From positions 305,542 to 369,541 of the forward strand of contig BSBK01002930.1 in the NCBI GenBank assembly GCA_027943335.1: a DNA stretch of 64,000 nucleotides. Reading direction: 5' to 3'. The notes beneath the pieces are model-generated. The model was not told the origin of the DNA, did not search any database, and saw only the letters and a list, made by a program, of their open reading frames with translations. Position numbers and translations under genes: made by a program. The stretch comes from Chamaecyparis obtusa (taxonomy: Eukaryota; Streptophyta; Pinopsida; Cupressales; Cupressaceae). Shown piece after piece: positions 49,314-61,039 of this stretch. How positions within the stretch are numbered: position 1 is the first letter of the stretch; every line of letters begins with the position of its first letter.

Positions 49314-50690
49314 TTATTGTCTACGTCTGTAGTCTTCCCACATCCTACTTGCTATATCATCTCTAAACTTCCCCCAATCATCCCTATCACGCTGACTCAA
49401 CCCATATGTCTCAAGTATTGGTACATTTATCTGATCATCATCATAGTCCTCTTCAATAACCACTTTAGATGGAACACCGTCCTCTATAGTAATGAAGTTG
49501 TGCAGTACACAACATGCCAAAACAATACATGCTTGTGTCGTGATTGGATAAGACGTTGCATGCCTCAGGATAGGAAAACGCTGCTTCAAAATGCCAAATG
49601 TACGCTCTATTGCATTCCTAAGAGAGGAGTGTCGATGGTTAATCAACTCTTTTGGGTTGTTTATAGGGTTTTCTCTTGAAAAATCCTTTAGGTGGTAACG
49701 TGTACACCGATAGGGTGCGAGAAATCCTAGTACATTTGGATATCCAGCATTGACTAAATAATATTTTCCTACAAAATTAAATATATTGTTAAACTATGAA
49801 ACATTGACACCGTGAAACATTTATCATTTTCTTCAGTAAACATACAATGTGAAATGGCATACCAGGGGGAACCACAAGTGGATCGGCTCTATGGAGAACT
49901 GAAGCTAGAACACGGCTATCTACAGCAGACCCTTCCCAACCAACAAGAATGTATTGAAACTTATAATCAAAAGAGCAGATAGCCATAACATTTTGTGACA
50001 AGTTCCCTTTTCTATCCTGATATTTACTCTGTAACTCGACATCAACAACCACTGGTATATGGGCTCCATCAATTGCTCCAACACAATCCTATAATAGATA
50101 CAAAAATTGTAGTCAAGAAACACACAGTACTAAGATTAACACTAAGGCAAAGAAATTTGTAGCATTAGGGGGTTTACCTTGAAGTAAGGATCGAAACGTT
50201 CATTCCCACTAATTTCAAGAGGAGTGTTTGGAGCAGGTGGTAGTAAATAATCAGCATGGAGTGCTAAGATAGTCGTCAAGGCCTTGTGGAAGTATCGACT
50301 TACTGTCTCTCCAGAGTAACCAAAGTTGTGGGAAATCTTATGATTCCTCAGATTGTGGCCAAGGGTGTGGAGGAACATGACTAATTGTTCTTCTAATGAT
50401 ATGCTCATTGTATCTGATAAACTACCTTTCTCTCTTACAAGATTGGCTAGCCGAAAGAAGGTTGGTTGAGTCATGTGAATTTGGTCGTGACAATGCACCT
50501 CATTCGAATGAATAATGTGTTTATAAAAACCACTTCCACCACTTCTTTCATTACGATCCGTTTGCCTACGTTGAAGCAAGGACACCACTTTGGCCACTCC
50601 AAGGACAGTAATAAGAAGTGCCTGAAAATGAGCATTTTTGCTCTTCCTACAAATGTGTGCTTGAATGTTTATATTGTTGGTAATATCCAT
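49314..50690 (-). CDS. Harb-2 DDE transposase (DDE_Tnp_4 / PIF-Harbinger), apparently intact
   Basis: Minus strand, three exons with GT/AG introns and matching phases: 50690-50178 (an ATG at 50705 is five codons upstream; 50690 aligns with the Harb-1 start), 50088-49863 and 49768-49314. It gives about 397 residues with no stop. N-terminal helix-turn-helix (EEQLVMFLHTLGHNLRNHKI, SGETVSRYFHKAL). Catalytic core: DCVGAIDGAHIPVVV (Asp 1), GWEGSAVDSRVL (Asp 2), SLRNAIERTFGILKQRFPIL (Glu). The conserved YYLVDAGYP reads YYLVNAGYP, a change at a well-kept but not obviously catalytic Asp. The length is normal for the family. It cuts and pastes the element at TWA sites with the MYB-like partner. The gene lies nearest the right end. 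Confidence 0.93.
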
Positions 50691-51652
50691 CCCTGAAAAG
50701 TACATGGCAAAGAAGGTCTGAGGTACAAAATCAACAGTGCCAACAAATCCTAGCTATTCAATAGTTAGAAATCCTACTGAATCAACAAAATGAGTACATG
50801 TACATGGTGACTTCAAATCACATACTTTTTTGTAATTATGTAGTGAACATTTTTTACTAAATAACCATGACAGAAGAAATCACTCAAAAAAGGGGCCCTT
50901 ATAGTCAGACTCTTTTCTCACCATATTATTAGTTTATTAGTTTAGAAGATTATTAGTTTTATTGTCTATATACCTATGTTACTGCACTGAGCAAAACGAA
51001 CAAATATCAATGTTTGGTTTGTGTTTTTCTATATTTAGAATCTAGCTTTACACTTTTGATTGTGTATTTAGAAATGAGCATTAACATCTTCCATTTGAAA
51101 AGGTGGAATTTGATTTTGAGGGCAAATTCAATTTTCTCAACGCCCATTTTGAAACTCGTCAGGTCCATGTTGGGAAATTATTAGGTATTCTTTGCAGACA
51201 TTGTTTATAGCTACCATCGCTAGACACAATATACTTGTTCATTTTGTTGAGTGCAGTGACATAGGTATACCATCTGGAGTTATTGAGATCTTCCATTCAG
51301 TCATCTAACAAATCAGTCGATTTGTTAATATCAATATGAATGAGTATTATGGCTACTAGAAACGTGGACAACTGCCAATTAATTTTTCTAGGATCTGAAC
51401 ATACAGATTTGAAAAGATTTTTTCTTCTTAGTTTGATATGAATTTAAACACAGATTGAACAAAGAAGCAGTTTTACAGATATTAAGAGATAGTTTACAAT
51501 TTGTTTTCTGGGTCCATCAGAAATATGAAACAGGCATAGCCAGCTTAAGAATAACTTCCGATACACATTTAACACAGATAGGGAACATAAGCATTCTTTA
51601 TAGTGATCAAGGTGATTATTCTTTTTTTTTTCTTCTTCGGGCAATGGGAAAT

Positions 51653-52405
51653 ATATTATACAGTTAATACATATCGAGAACATGAGCATTCTTTATAGAG
51701 ATTGAGGTAATAGTTATGGTTTCCCTTCTTAGAGAAAATGGTAAATACATTTAAAATACCTCTGTGTTAAATGGCATTCCACACTAATAATAAACAAATT
51801 ATGTAGAACCCATTTAAAAGACCTCTTTGTTAAATGGCATTCCCCGCTAATAATAGGCGGCCATGAATAGTTGTGGCAAAATGGAATTGTTCCATAATTT
51901 TTTCCAGAAAAACCCTAATTATTTACAATAGAAAGAATGCTCGAAAGAATGGTCTGAGAGTTTTGCATAGACCTCAAATATTGCATACGACATAAACATT
52001 GCATTTAAACTATTCTAAATAAACAAATTTATGCAGAATATTATATAGTTAATACATATCGAGAACATGAGCATTCTTTATAGAGATTGAGGTAATAGTT
52101 CTGGTTTCCCTTCTTAGAGCAAATGGTAAATACATTTAAAAGACCTCTGTGTTAAATGGCAATCCACACTAATAATAAACAAATTATGTATAACCCATTC
52201 AAAAGACCTTTGTGTTAAATGGCATTCCACGCTAATAATAGGCGGCCATGAATAGTTGTGGCAAAATGGAATTGTTCCATAATTTTTTTCTAGAAAAACC
52301 CTAATTATTTACAATATAAAGAATGCTCGAAAGAATGGTCTGAGATTTTTGCATAGACCTCAAATATTGCATACGACATAAACATTGCATTTAAACTATT
52401 CTAAC
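51653..52405. repeat. Direct duplication of about 365 bp in Harb-2
   Basis: 51653-52017 and 52040-52404 match nearly base for base (from ATACATATCGAGAACATGAG to GCATTTAAACTATTCTA), each with a smaller internal repeat TTAAATGGCATTCC..CTAATAATA. Outside it, 50706-51650 and 52405-52912 show no gene; a TTCAAAATG/CATTTTGA pair near 51125-51155 and 52690-52800 marks inverted subterminal similarity. Confidence 0.9.
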
Positions 52406-53220
52406 ATTGCACACCACATGTCTGTTGACAAACATTGCATACCGGATGTCGAGCGATGGTGGCGGCTTACAGAGAACCGGATGTGTTGCGATGGTGGCGA
52501 CTACCAAATAACGCGAGGTCTGCAACAAAGAACACCCAAGAAAGAACAGTCTGCAATATAGTCTGCAACAAAGAACACCAAAAATGCATGTAAAAGTGGT
52601 AGCGAGGTCGAGGGTAAAGAATACCCTAAAAATAAGGCATGAAAAAATGGATGCCAAAATGAAATTAAAATGATACGCGGACCCGACGAGTTTCAAAATG
52701 GGCGGTCAAAATGGGCGTCCACAAATCCCGAATTTGCCCTCAAAAACAAATTCTACCTTTTCAAATGGAAGATGTTCATGCTCATTTTGAGCTAAAATGA
52801 GCATTAACGTATTCGGATTTCATTTTCACTTTGCACTCCCAAACAATGGATTCCACGGAATTGGCAGTAACAAATGCCAATTCACACCAAATTCCCGCTA
52901 CCAAACGGGCCCTAAATGTACATTTTGGGAGGACTTATTTTCCTTTGAATTTATAGGTAGAAGAAGGGATCCAACCTTTCGATTATGATAAAGAATCTAA
53001 AGTGGAATAAAGTCTAATCATGGAGAAGTCGTAATGGTAGTTGACTCAATTCATGTTTGAGTAGAGTACAAAAAGAGTCATGTCAATACTTACTTCCAAA
53101 AAGATTTTAGTGAATGAGAAAAAGCACTCAATCATGTGATGTCACATCACCTCCACATAAAACATCACTTAGTACAATGATGGTTCTTGTTCTTTTTTAA
53201 ACCATTAGGGACATCTTATA

Positions 53221-54601
53221 GCTCCTCTGCATGCCGTGTCTGTAGTCCTTTCCCAAAAACTGACACACAGTAAGGTTACGGTGAAACATTTAACTTTTAA
53301 CATTTTTTATTTAAAGTGTTATGTAAAGTTTGAATTTATATATTGAGTTGGTAAAATTTGGATATAATTTTAAGTTTAATTTTTTTAGTTGGCGAAATGT
53401 TTCATAGAAGATGGATTTTTTTTAAAAAAAGTTAAAAGTTAAATAATGAATGGGTAAATTAATATTAATATAAAATATAAATAAAAATGTTATAAAATTT
53501 TTAAAATGATTATATTCATAAATCTAATTCAATTTAAGTAAAAAATATTTTAAATAAAATTTATATTTTTAAAAGATAAATTTTTTAACTATAAGTAAAA
53601 ATTATATTCTAAAACAAAAATTTGCTATAAAATCAATTATAATGACAATATTTTTATATCAAAAATTTTAACTGTAAGTAAAAATTATATTAAAAAAGAA
53701 AAATTGCTATAAAATCAATTATAATGACAATATTGTCATATAAATTTTTTTAACTATAAGTAAAAATTATATTTAAAAAGAAAAATTGCTATAAAATCAA
53801 TTATAATGACAATATTTTCATATTTATTAATTTATTCTTTTCCATTTTTCATAATTAATTACAACTATTATTTAATCAAACTTATTATTGCTTAATTGAA
53901 TACACTTATTAATTATCTCAAATTATGTTTCAAAGATTGTTATGTTGATCATTTAATTTTCTAACTTCTATCATGTGTGAATGGACAATAACCATTTTTT
54001 CAAATAAATATATATCCACAATTTATTGCGTAAAAAATATTTAGTTTTAAATAATTTATTACTATATAATATCAAAAAATTATAATATATTTTTTAAAGA
54101 AGTAGAGTTTGAATTTACATATTTAATAAATAAAATTTTGAATTCAATTATATATTTCTTTTAGATTTTCATAAAAAAATTTGTAAATATTTATAAAATA
54201 AATTATTGAAAACAATTATTAAATTGGTAAAAAAAATTAGTTTAAAATTTTACCAACTCAATATAAATTGAATTAAATTGAATTAGATTTATGAATATAG
54301 TCATTTTTAATATTTTATAACATTTTTATTTATATTTTATATTAATATTAATTTGCCCATGTATTATTTAACTTTTAACTTTAAAAAAATAAATATATCT
54401 TTTATAAAACATTTCTCCAACTAAAAAATTAAACTTAAAATTATATCAAAATTTACTAACTCAATATATAAATTCAAACTTTACATGCCACTTTAAATAT
54501 TGAAATAAAAATGTTAAAAGTTAAAAGTTTCATCGTACCAAAACAAAACTTACTTGTATCAGTTTTTGGAGAGGACTGTCAAGCACGACATGCATAGGGG
54601 C
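53221..54601. mobile_element. Non-coding element with inverted repeats of about 320 bp
   Basis: 1381 bp. 53221-53538 and 54275-54601 are inverted copies (GCTCCTCTGCATGCCGTG against GCCCCTATGCATGTCGTG at the tips, then CCAAAAACTGA, ATGTAAAGTTTGAATTTATA, and on to AATCTAATTCAATTTAA), perhaps 85-90 percent alike. TA lies at both outer edges (53219-53220 and 54602-54603), which could be a 2-bp target duplication. No protein. It could be a large MITE or a MULE-type derivative; the family is uncertain. Confidence 0.82.
53575..53830. repeat. Three tandem copies of about 80 bp inside the inverted-repeat element
   Basis: TTTTAACTATAAGTAAAAAT ... TTGCTATAAAATCAATTATA ... TGACAATATT, starting near 53583, 53662 and 53745. 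Confidence 0.92.
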
Positions 54602-54603
54602 TA

Positions 54604-55789
54604 GAGGCTGTTGCACCGTAGCCGGTTCCCATCTTATCAGCGAAAAAAGTATGTTGTGACATAGTAGATTTTGAATTAAAACTAAAATTTAAAAAAAATT
54701 GAGAGTGATTTGAAATTTCTATAACTAATTTTGGGAGGTGCTAATTTAGGATGCTATCCTATAGAACCCTCTACCCTACCATCTTTTTAAAAAAAAATGA
54801 TAATTAAAAATCCACTTAATTTTTTTTATATCTACTAATTATTGAAGAATTTATATAATTTTAATATTTGATTGAAATAGTTCAATACAACTTCATCCGT
54901 ACCTATAAGATATTGTGACTAGGTCAACATTATTTAAAGTTTAATAATTAAAAATAAAATAATATTTATTTGAAATATTTTTATACTTATATTAATCTTT
55001 ATATTTTTAAATTAAATTATATATTTAATTAGATATCTTATATAATGATTTAAAGTTTCAATTCAAATCTTAGTTATTATTTAAGGATATTTTGAAAAAG
55101 AAAATATAAATATCTTAATAATTTTTAATAAATTTAATTTTAATTATATGAGCAGCTAATATTTAGTAATTGGCTAATAGTTAATATTTAGAAATCAAAG
55201 TTTATTTATTTATTTATTTTTGTCTTCTTTAAAAGTAAACAAGTTTATTTGTAGACAATCTTGAGTTGTCACCATTTATTTATTTAATATTATATAATGG
55301 TCTTCATTATATTTATATATATTTTTAAATAAAAATATTTGTGATAAAATTAATGCATTTTTCTTTTCTACAAAATAATTTTGATTTTAAAACATAGAAA
55401 AAATATTATTTTTTTTTAAAAAAAATCTCTAAGATTTGATATCTTTTTTAGGTTTCTTAAAGTTATTTCGATAAATAAATCTTATTTTTGGATTCCATCT
55501 TTTATTTAAATTTATACTTGTATTTAATGTTCAAATATAAAATAATCTATAATCAAAATAATTAAAATATAATAAAAAATTTAAAAACTGACATCAAATA
55601 TTTTTAATTTAAAATATTAACTTTTAAAGGATTTCTTAAAGATTAGTGGAACACTTTAATAAATCCTATTGTAAAGAGAAGTAAATAAATAATTAACTAG
55701 CTTACATATATCAAATAATATATAAAGAAAGTCTAGGGATATCGATGTTTTAATTTTTTATAATTTAATTATGTATATAATTTTATTTA
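54604..55789. other. AT-rich stretch, no gene seen
   Basis: TA-rich DNA with T- and A-runs and no supported gene, RNA or clear repeat. Confidence 0.6.
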
Positions 55790-58700
55790 AATATTTTAAA
55801 TAACTATACATCTAATTAATCTTAGGGTTAGGCTTTAATTTGGTTTAATGTTAAAAAAATTTAATTAGTCATAGGGTTGGAATTTTATTTAAATTTAGTT
55901 TAGGTTCAAGATTTAATATGTTGTGTGTTAGGGTTAGGGTTTGCTTTGGTTTATTGGTGGGGTTATGATTCTATTTGATTTAAGTTTACAATTCAATTTG
56001 GCTTAGTGTTTAGTTAGGTTCAGGGTTAGAGTTGAACTTGGTTTACCATTATAGTTTGGCTTTAGTTTGATTTAGATTTTTTCATGAATCAAGTTTAGGG
56101 TTTAGGGTTGCATTTACTATAGTGTTCATTTAGGTTTAAGGTTTGGATTTAAATTTTCTTAGTGTTAGGATTATTTTTAGTTTAGATTCATGATTATGAA
56201 ATTTGATTTATTATTAGGTCTAGGCTTCTATTTAATTTTATGTTCAATTAGGCTTAGAGTTACAATTCAACTTAGTTTGGTTTTAGGGTTAAGGTTCAAT
56301 TTTTTTTTGGATTAAGGAAAAATAGGTTTTGAAAGGGCCCCAAAACCCATTACAAACTGATTGTGAGGGGGATCTAGAGCCCCATCAAGAAGAAATGTTG
56401 TAAGAGATAAGATTGTTAACTAGTAGCCCAAAACTGACAAACAAAAAGGATTAGAAAAAATAAAAACCAGAAGAGCACCATCTACCCAAAACTCATAACA
56501 CAAGGCCAAGGCCTCACATCAAAGAGATAATCTCCCTAGAAAAGAGAACTTGGGGTCTTGAGGGACACCCCAACCCCATCCTAACCCAAAAAAGCCACAA
56601 ATAGAGCTGGGCCATTGAAAACTGTCAGCATCCACCCAAATATCAAACAAAAGCATGAAAAAAGAAATAGCTAAAAACAACCTAGGTTTTAACCTAGGAC
56701 CCAAAACCAACATGGGGATTTAGAGGATTCCCCAAACCATAACCTTCTGCTATGAAAGAAAGACCATCCCGCCATAGCAACACCAAACCAAAATAAATAA
56801 AAAATCATCTTAAACACATGAGTAGATTAGGTTTTAGCTGCACCGAGATATTAGGGTTTTGATAGGCTCCCCTAACATTCAACAGAGAAACAGGGTTTCG
56901 GAAAGCTCCCCAAGCCACCAAGCCAATTCCTTCCAAAAGAAATAATATACAAGCAAAGTTCTCTGGAAAATAACACTCCTTCCAACAAAGACCTATCCCA
57001 ACAACAACACTCCTCTACACTAGCAAAGGTGAGAAACCCACCTCAATAGGGAATGCAAAGACAAGGAAAGTTAAAAGATAAAACCCAAGAAAATTCCAAC
57101 CAGCCTCCATACAACCAAGTGATAGAGAAGACCACCAACTACCATTTCCCACCTCTTTTATCCAGCAATTAGCCACCTCAATAGGTTGAGCCTCCATTGC
57201 AATAGGAAGCAAGAAAGATGAGAGGGGAGAAGATTAATCTTCAATTGTCATTGAGTCATAGAGTGAAACCCCACCTCAATAGGGATCTGCACCACAACAT
57301 GGAGCTGCCAACCACAATGACCAAACATACAAATGAGGGTCTTCTAAGAAGAAATACCTACAATAGAAGAGATAGAAAAGAACCAAGACCCTCCACACTG
57401 GTGGCATAACTCCCAACTACTCGAAGGAGAAGCCAAGATAAAAAAAGTTGAACTGAGCCCTCACAAACATGGAAGGGAGGCATAGAAGGAGCCCACCAAA
57501 ATAAACCCCATAACAAGAGTGTCCAACAAGAAGAAGGCCATCCACAAGACCCAAATCACCAAGGCCCAAGCCAACACACCACATGACCACATAAGATAAA
57601 ACATAATAATTCTGTGGCACAATAGAAAGAAAGAACCTCCACTAAGGAGCCCCCTCCCAGAGGATGTCAAAACTCACCACACCAACATCTCCAGCCCATG
57701 GGAAGCCCCCAAGAGAAAGAACCACAACAAAAAAAGCACACTAGAAAACATCAAAAGAAATTACATAACAACCCTTGGGTTGAAGAGGAAGCCATCTAGT
57801 CCACTGTAAAATAGAGCCAAGAAAAGCCCAAAGACAAAATAGATGGTATCCAACAAATAGGGGACAAGGGTTCTAGTCCAAAAGAGGAAGCTATCTAGTC
57901 CATTGTAAAACAGAGCCAAGAAAGGCCCAAAGGTTCAACTTTGTTAAGGGTTAGGGTTCAATTTGGTTTAGTGCTAGTGTTAAGACATAATTTAGTTTAG
58001 GATTATGGTTGAATTCAATTTCATGTTAAATTTTCTTTAGGGTTATGGTTCAATTTGGTTTAATGCTTAATTAGTTATAGGGTTCTTGTTCAATTAGGTT
58101 TAGTGTTATAGTTAGGGTCGATGAATATCTAGTACTATGGTTAAATTCAGTTAGATGTTTAATTAAGTTTAAAAATTTCTCTCAATTTTGATTATGGTTC
58201 TAGGGTTTAATTTTCTTTTGCATTAGTTTTGGAATATATAACTTAGTTTAGGATTAGGGTTCAATTTGGTTTAATGTTCAATTAGGTTTAAAGTTATGGT
58301 TCAATTTGGTTTAGTATTCAATTAGTTTTAAGATTATGGCTAAATTTAGTTTAGTGTTATAGTTAGGGTTCAAGATGGTCTAGGACTTGAATTAAATTTA
58401 GTTTCGTTAAAGGGTTCAATTTAGTTTAATATTTAATTATGACTAGGCTTAGGATTTAATTTAGTTTAGTGATGGGGTTCTATTTTCTTCAATTTATGGA
58501 TCCAATCTCCATGAATATAAGGATAGGGTTCAATTTTGTTTAATGCTCAAATAGGTTTAGGGTTACAATTCAATTGTACTTACTATTAGGGATTGGGTTA
58601 AATTTTGTTTTGGGTTAGGGTTTAATTTAGTTTAGTGTTATCTTTAGGGTATAATTTAGTTTATGATTAGGGTTCAACTTCATTTAATATTTGATTAGTT

Positions 58701-58945
58701 TTATGGTCATAGTTCAATCTGATTTAGTGTTAAAAGTATGATTTAAGTTGGTTTAGAATTTGAGTTTAATTTAGTTTAGGTTAAGGGTACAATTTGGTAT
58801 AATATTTAATTAGGGTTAGGGTTAGGACTTAATTTTTTTAGTGTTGGATTCAATTTAGTTTAATGTTAGTACGAGGTCTGAATTTGATTTAAGGGATGGA
58901 TTCAATCTAGTAAAGGGTTAGGATTAGGTTTTATAAATGATTATA
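55790..58945. repeat. Degenerate telomere-like minisatellite
   Basis: Two blocks (55790-56299 and 57930-58945) made of variable 12-35-base units mixing TTTAGGG/TTAGGGTT with TTCAATTTRGTTTAGTGTT and TTAATTAGGTTTA. GGTTTAGGG-type motifs occur dozens of times, always in the same strand sense, but never as a clean TTTAGGG array. Split by the insertion at 56300-57929 and ended by the Copia-D LTR. Perhaps an old interstitial telomere-derived satellite. Confidence 0.8.
56300..57929 (-). mobile_element. Non-LTR retrotransposon 3' fragment or non-autonomous retrocopy
   Basis: Minus strand, about 1.63 kb, ending in CCTTAATCC and an A-run (plus-strand T-run at 56300-56308). Flanks AAGGTTCAA at 56291-56299 and 57930-57938 look like a target duplication within the minisatellite. 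Its 5' end carries a duplicated block of about 60 bp (CTTGGCTCTRTTTTACARTG at about 57915-57895 and 57835-57800). Translation gives no convincing LINE domain; it reads like a long T/G-rich 3' UTR. The closest guess is the 3' end of a LINE or a SINE-like passenger. Confidence 0.72.
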
Positions 58946-58947
58946 AT

Positions 58948-60165
58948 TGTTGGATTAATTATGAAAAGATAAGTACTGAGAGGGGAGGGGTGAATCAATA
59001 CTCCAAAATTTTTTATCAACTTTTCTAACCATTTACTGAATTATAAACTTTACATACAACATTAATAAATATAGAAATCAACACACAAAACATAACTCAT
59101 AACACCATGTAATTTTTGGTCTCGTAGAAACCCTTAGTCAAAGGGAAAACGTGCGGCGGGGATGGTATCCACAATCCTTCACTACTCTAGTAAAAAGGTT
59201 GCTTGGTTAGAGTTACAAATTTAGTTATTTTTGATACCTTACCCTATTAAGAGTATTTACCATTTTAGGAGTACAAAGACTTATTCAGTCTACCTTGCCA
59301 AAGCATTTTACAACTCTAATCTAAGAGATGTACCCTGTTAAAGGATTTACAAATTAAGACCTATTAAGGCCTACCCGATTAAGGGATTTTACAATTCTAA
59401 ATACACAATAAACTAGTAATAAAATGTCTATAATGATGCATAAAAATATTCTTGTGAGACTCAATATGCTCAATATAAATTTACCTCATCCTATATTTCA
59501 ATTACAATTCAACTTTTGTACTCGGTAGCTTCAAATATGATTCACATTCATAGTTCTGCTCTAACTGTTCTAACATTCAGTAGCTTCTCTTCTCTTCCTC
59601 ACCTTTAGATTCTATTATGTTTGATCATTAGCTATTCTCTTTATTCTCTGACTCTTCTCTCTCTCACTCACACTTTGATCTCCATACACTGAACATTTTA
59701 TACTTGATCTGGAAATGGTGGAAATGTTCTAGATTCTTCTCCTTAAACAATAAGTTAGCATTAGTTACATATCCAATGTACATATTAAACTTAATTTTAA
59801 TTGGTAGATCTTACCTCGTAATCATGCAAAATCATTTTGTTTGTATCTCCAATATTTTACCAAATGATCTTCTTGGAATTTGTAAAACATTTTATGCTCG
59901 GTGTCTAGATTCAATGTATCTATTATGTTGGCTTGTGTTACTCAGTAACAAATTTTATTCTTCTTGGTAACATGTTTACTTGGCTTGGTAACTAACTTTC
60001 TCTTCGATTCAGTAACTATTGTGACTTGGTTCCTGTTACTTATTTTCCTTTACCGAAACTATCTTTTCCTTTACCGAATGACTTATTTTATTTACTGACT
60101 GAATTTGATGATCAATATGATTTAAAAAAAACTAATGACAAAAAAATAACTCTATAGGAGTATCA
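58948..60165 (-). repeat. 3' LTR of Copia-D
   Basis: 1218 bp. On the plus strand it begins TGTTGGATTAATT and ends GGAGTATCA, so TG...CA. It shares CTGAGAGGGG..GGGTGAATCA with the Copia-A LTR end and the AAGGGATTT/TTACAA repeats (59330-59400) with the Copia-B LTR. Confidence 0.85.
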
Positions 60166-61039
60166 ATCTCCCCCTTTGGCATTAGTTTGTCATCTTTGTT
60201 AAAAAATTCAAAGTCATCAAGATTTTGTGTCCTTAATCAAACTTTGACCATGTATAAACTCTCGGTATAACTTATAACTCCTTAGCTTCATAACTCTCCA
60301 TGACTCTACATAACTCCCCCTATCATAATACTTTCTATATACATAAATCCTTATGATTATATCATATCCCCCTTTACTTATCATATCCCCCTTTACATCC
60401 ATATATCTATCCTCCTTTTTTGACAAATATGCCAAAAAAAAAATTACTTACTTGGATTCGGTGATGGAATCTTATCAAAAATATATTGATATCATTTATT
60501 TTCATCTCCCACGGATGATTCCCATTATTCCTTTAGTATTTGTAACACCACAATTTTCTCACCAATGTCAATTGCTAATCCAATCATGCTATCCATAGAA
60601 TTGATGTCAGGGGTATTCACTAATCCTTTTTCCTTATGAATTTGCTTCTATAGTGATTCAATTTGGGGTATCAAAATTGCTTGCAACTCTAGAATATTCT
60701 TTATTATCTTATTCTCTTCTTTTCTTATCTCATGTTGCACTCCCATTAAGTGTTTCAGCCTTTGATAATTGACTTGAAATGTTTCAGGCTCGGTTGTGAT
60801 CTTTGTCAGTTGGTCAATCAACTCTTTTTCAACAGACTCATCTTTCTTAATATCCTCAGTAAAGTTTCAAATTAAACATATCTTTGAAATAATGAAAGAA
60901 TATATTCCGATTCATTCTTTAATTTTGCAGCCAAATCATAAAGTGATACCTTATCGAATACAACAAATTAAAGTAAATCTTCAATTATCTTGTTCTCCAT
61001 GTTCTTCTTGTGCACTTGCATTAGATACTCTATGGCCTC

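Larger units (their letters stand above)
43708..52912. mobile_element. Harb-2, PIF/Harbinger transposon in intron 3 with a nearly intact gene set
   Basis: 9205 bp. Left end GGGCCAGTTTGGTAGCGAGAATT, right end (inverted) GGGCCCGTTTGGTAGCGGGAATT, with TAA duplications at 43705-43707 and 52913-52915. It carries three minus-strand genes in the same order as Harb-1: GRF zinc finger (44381-44853), MYB/SANT-like (46936-47988) and DDE transposase (49314-50690). The coding parts are clearly diverged from Harb-1, so this is a related family, not a copy of its neighbour. The transposase and GRF frames are uninterrupted. Whether the ends are still matched well enough to move is unknown. Confidence 0.93.

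Noticed and set aside
55790..58945. True telomere or subtelomere
   Set aside because: No clean TTTAGGG array is present and ordinary transposon sequence follows on both sides.
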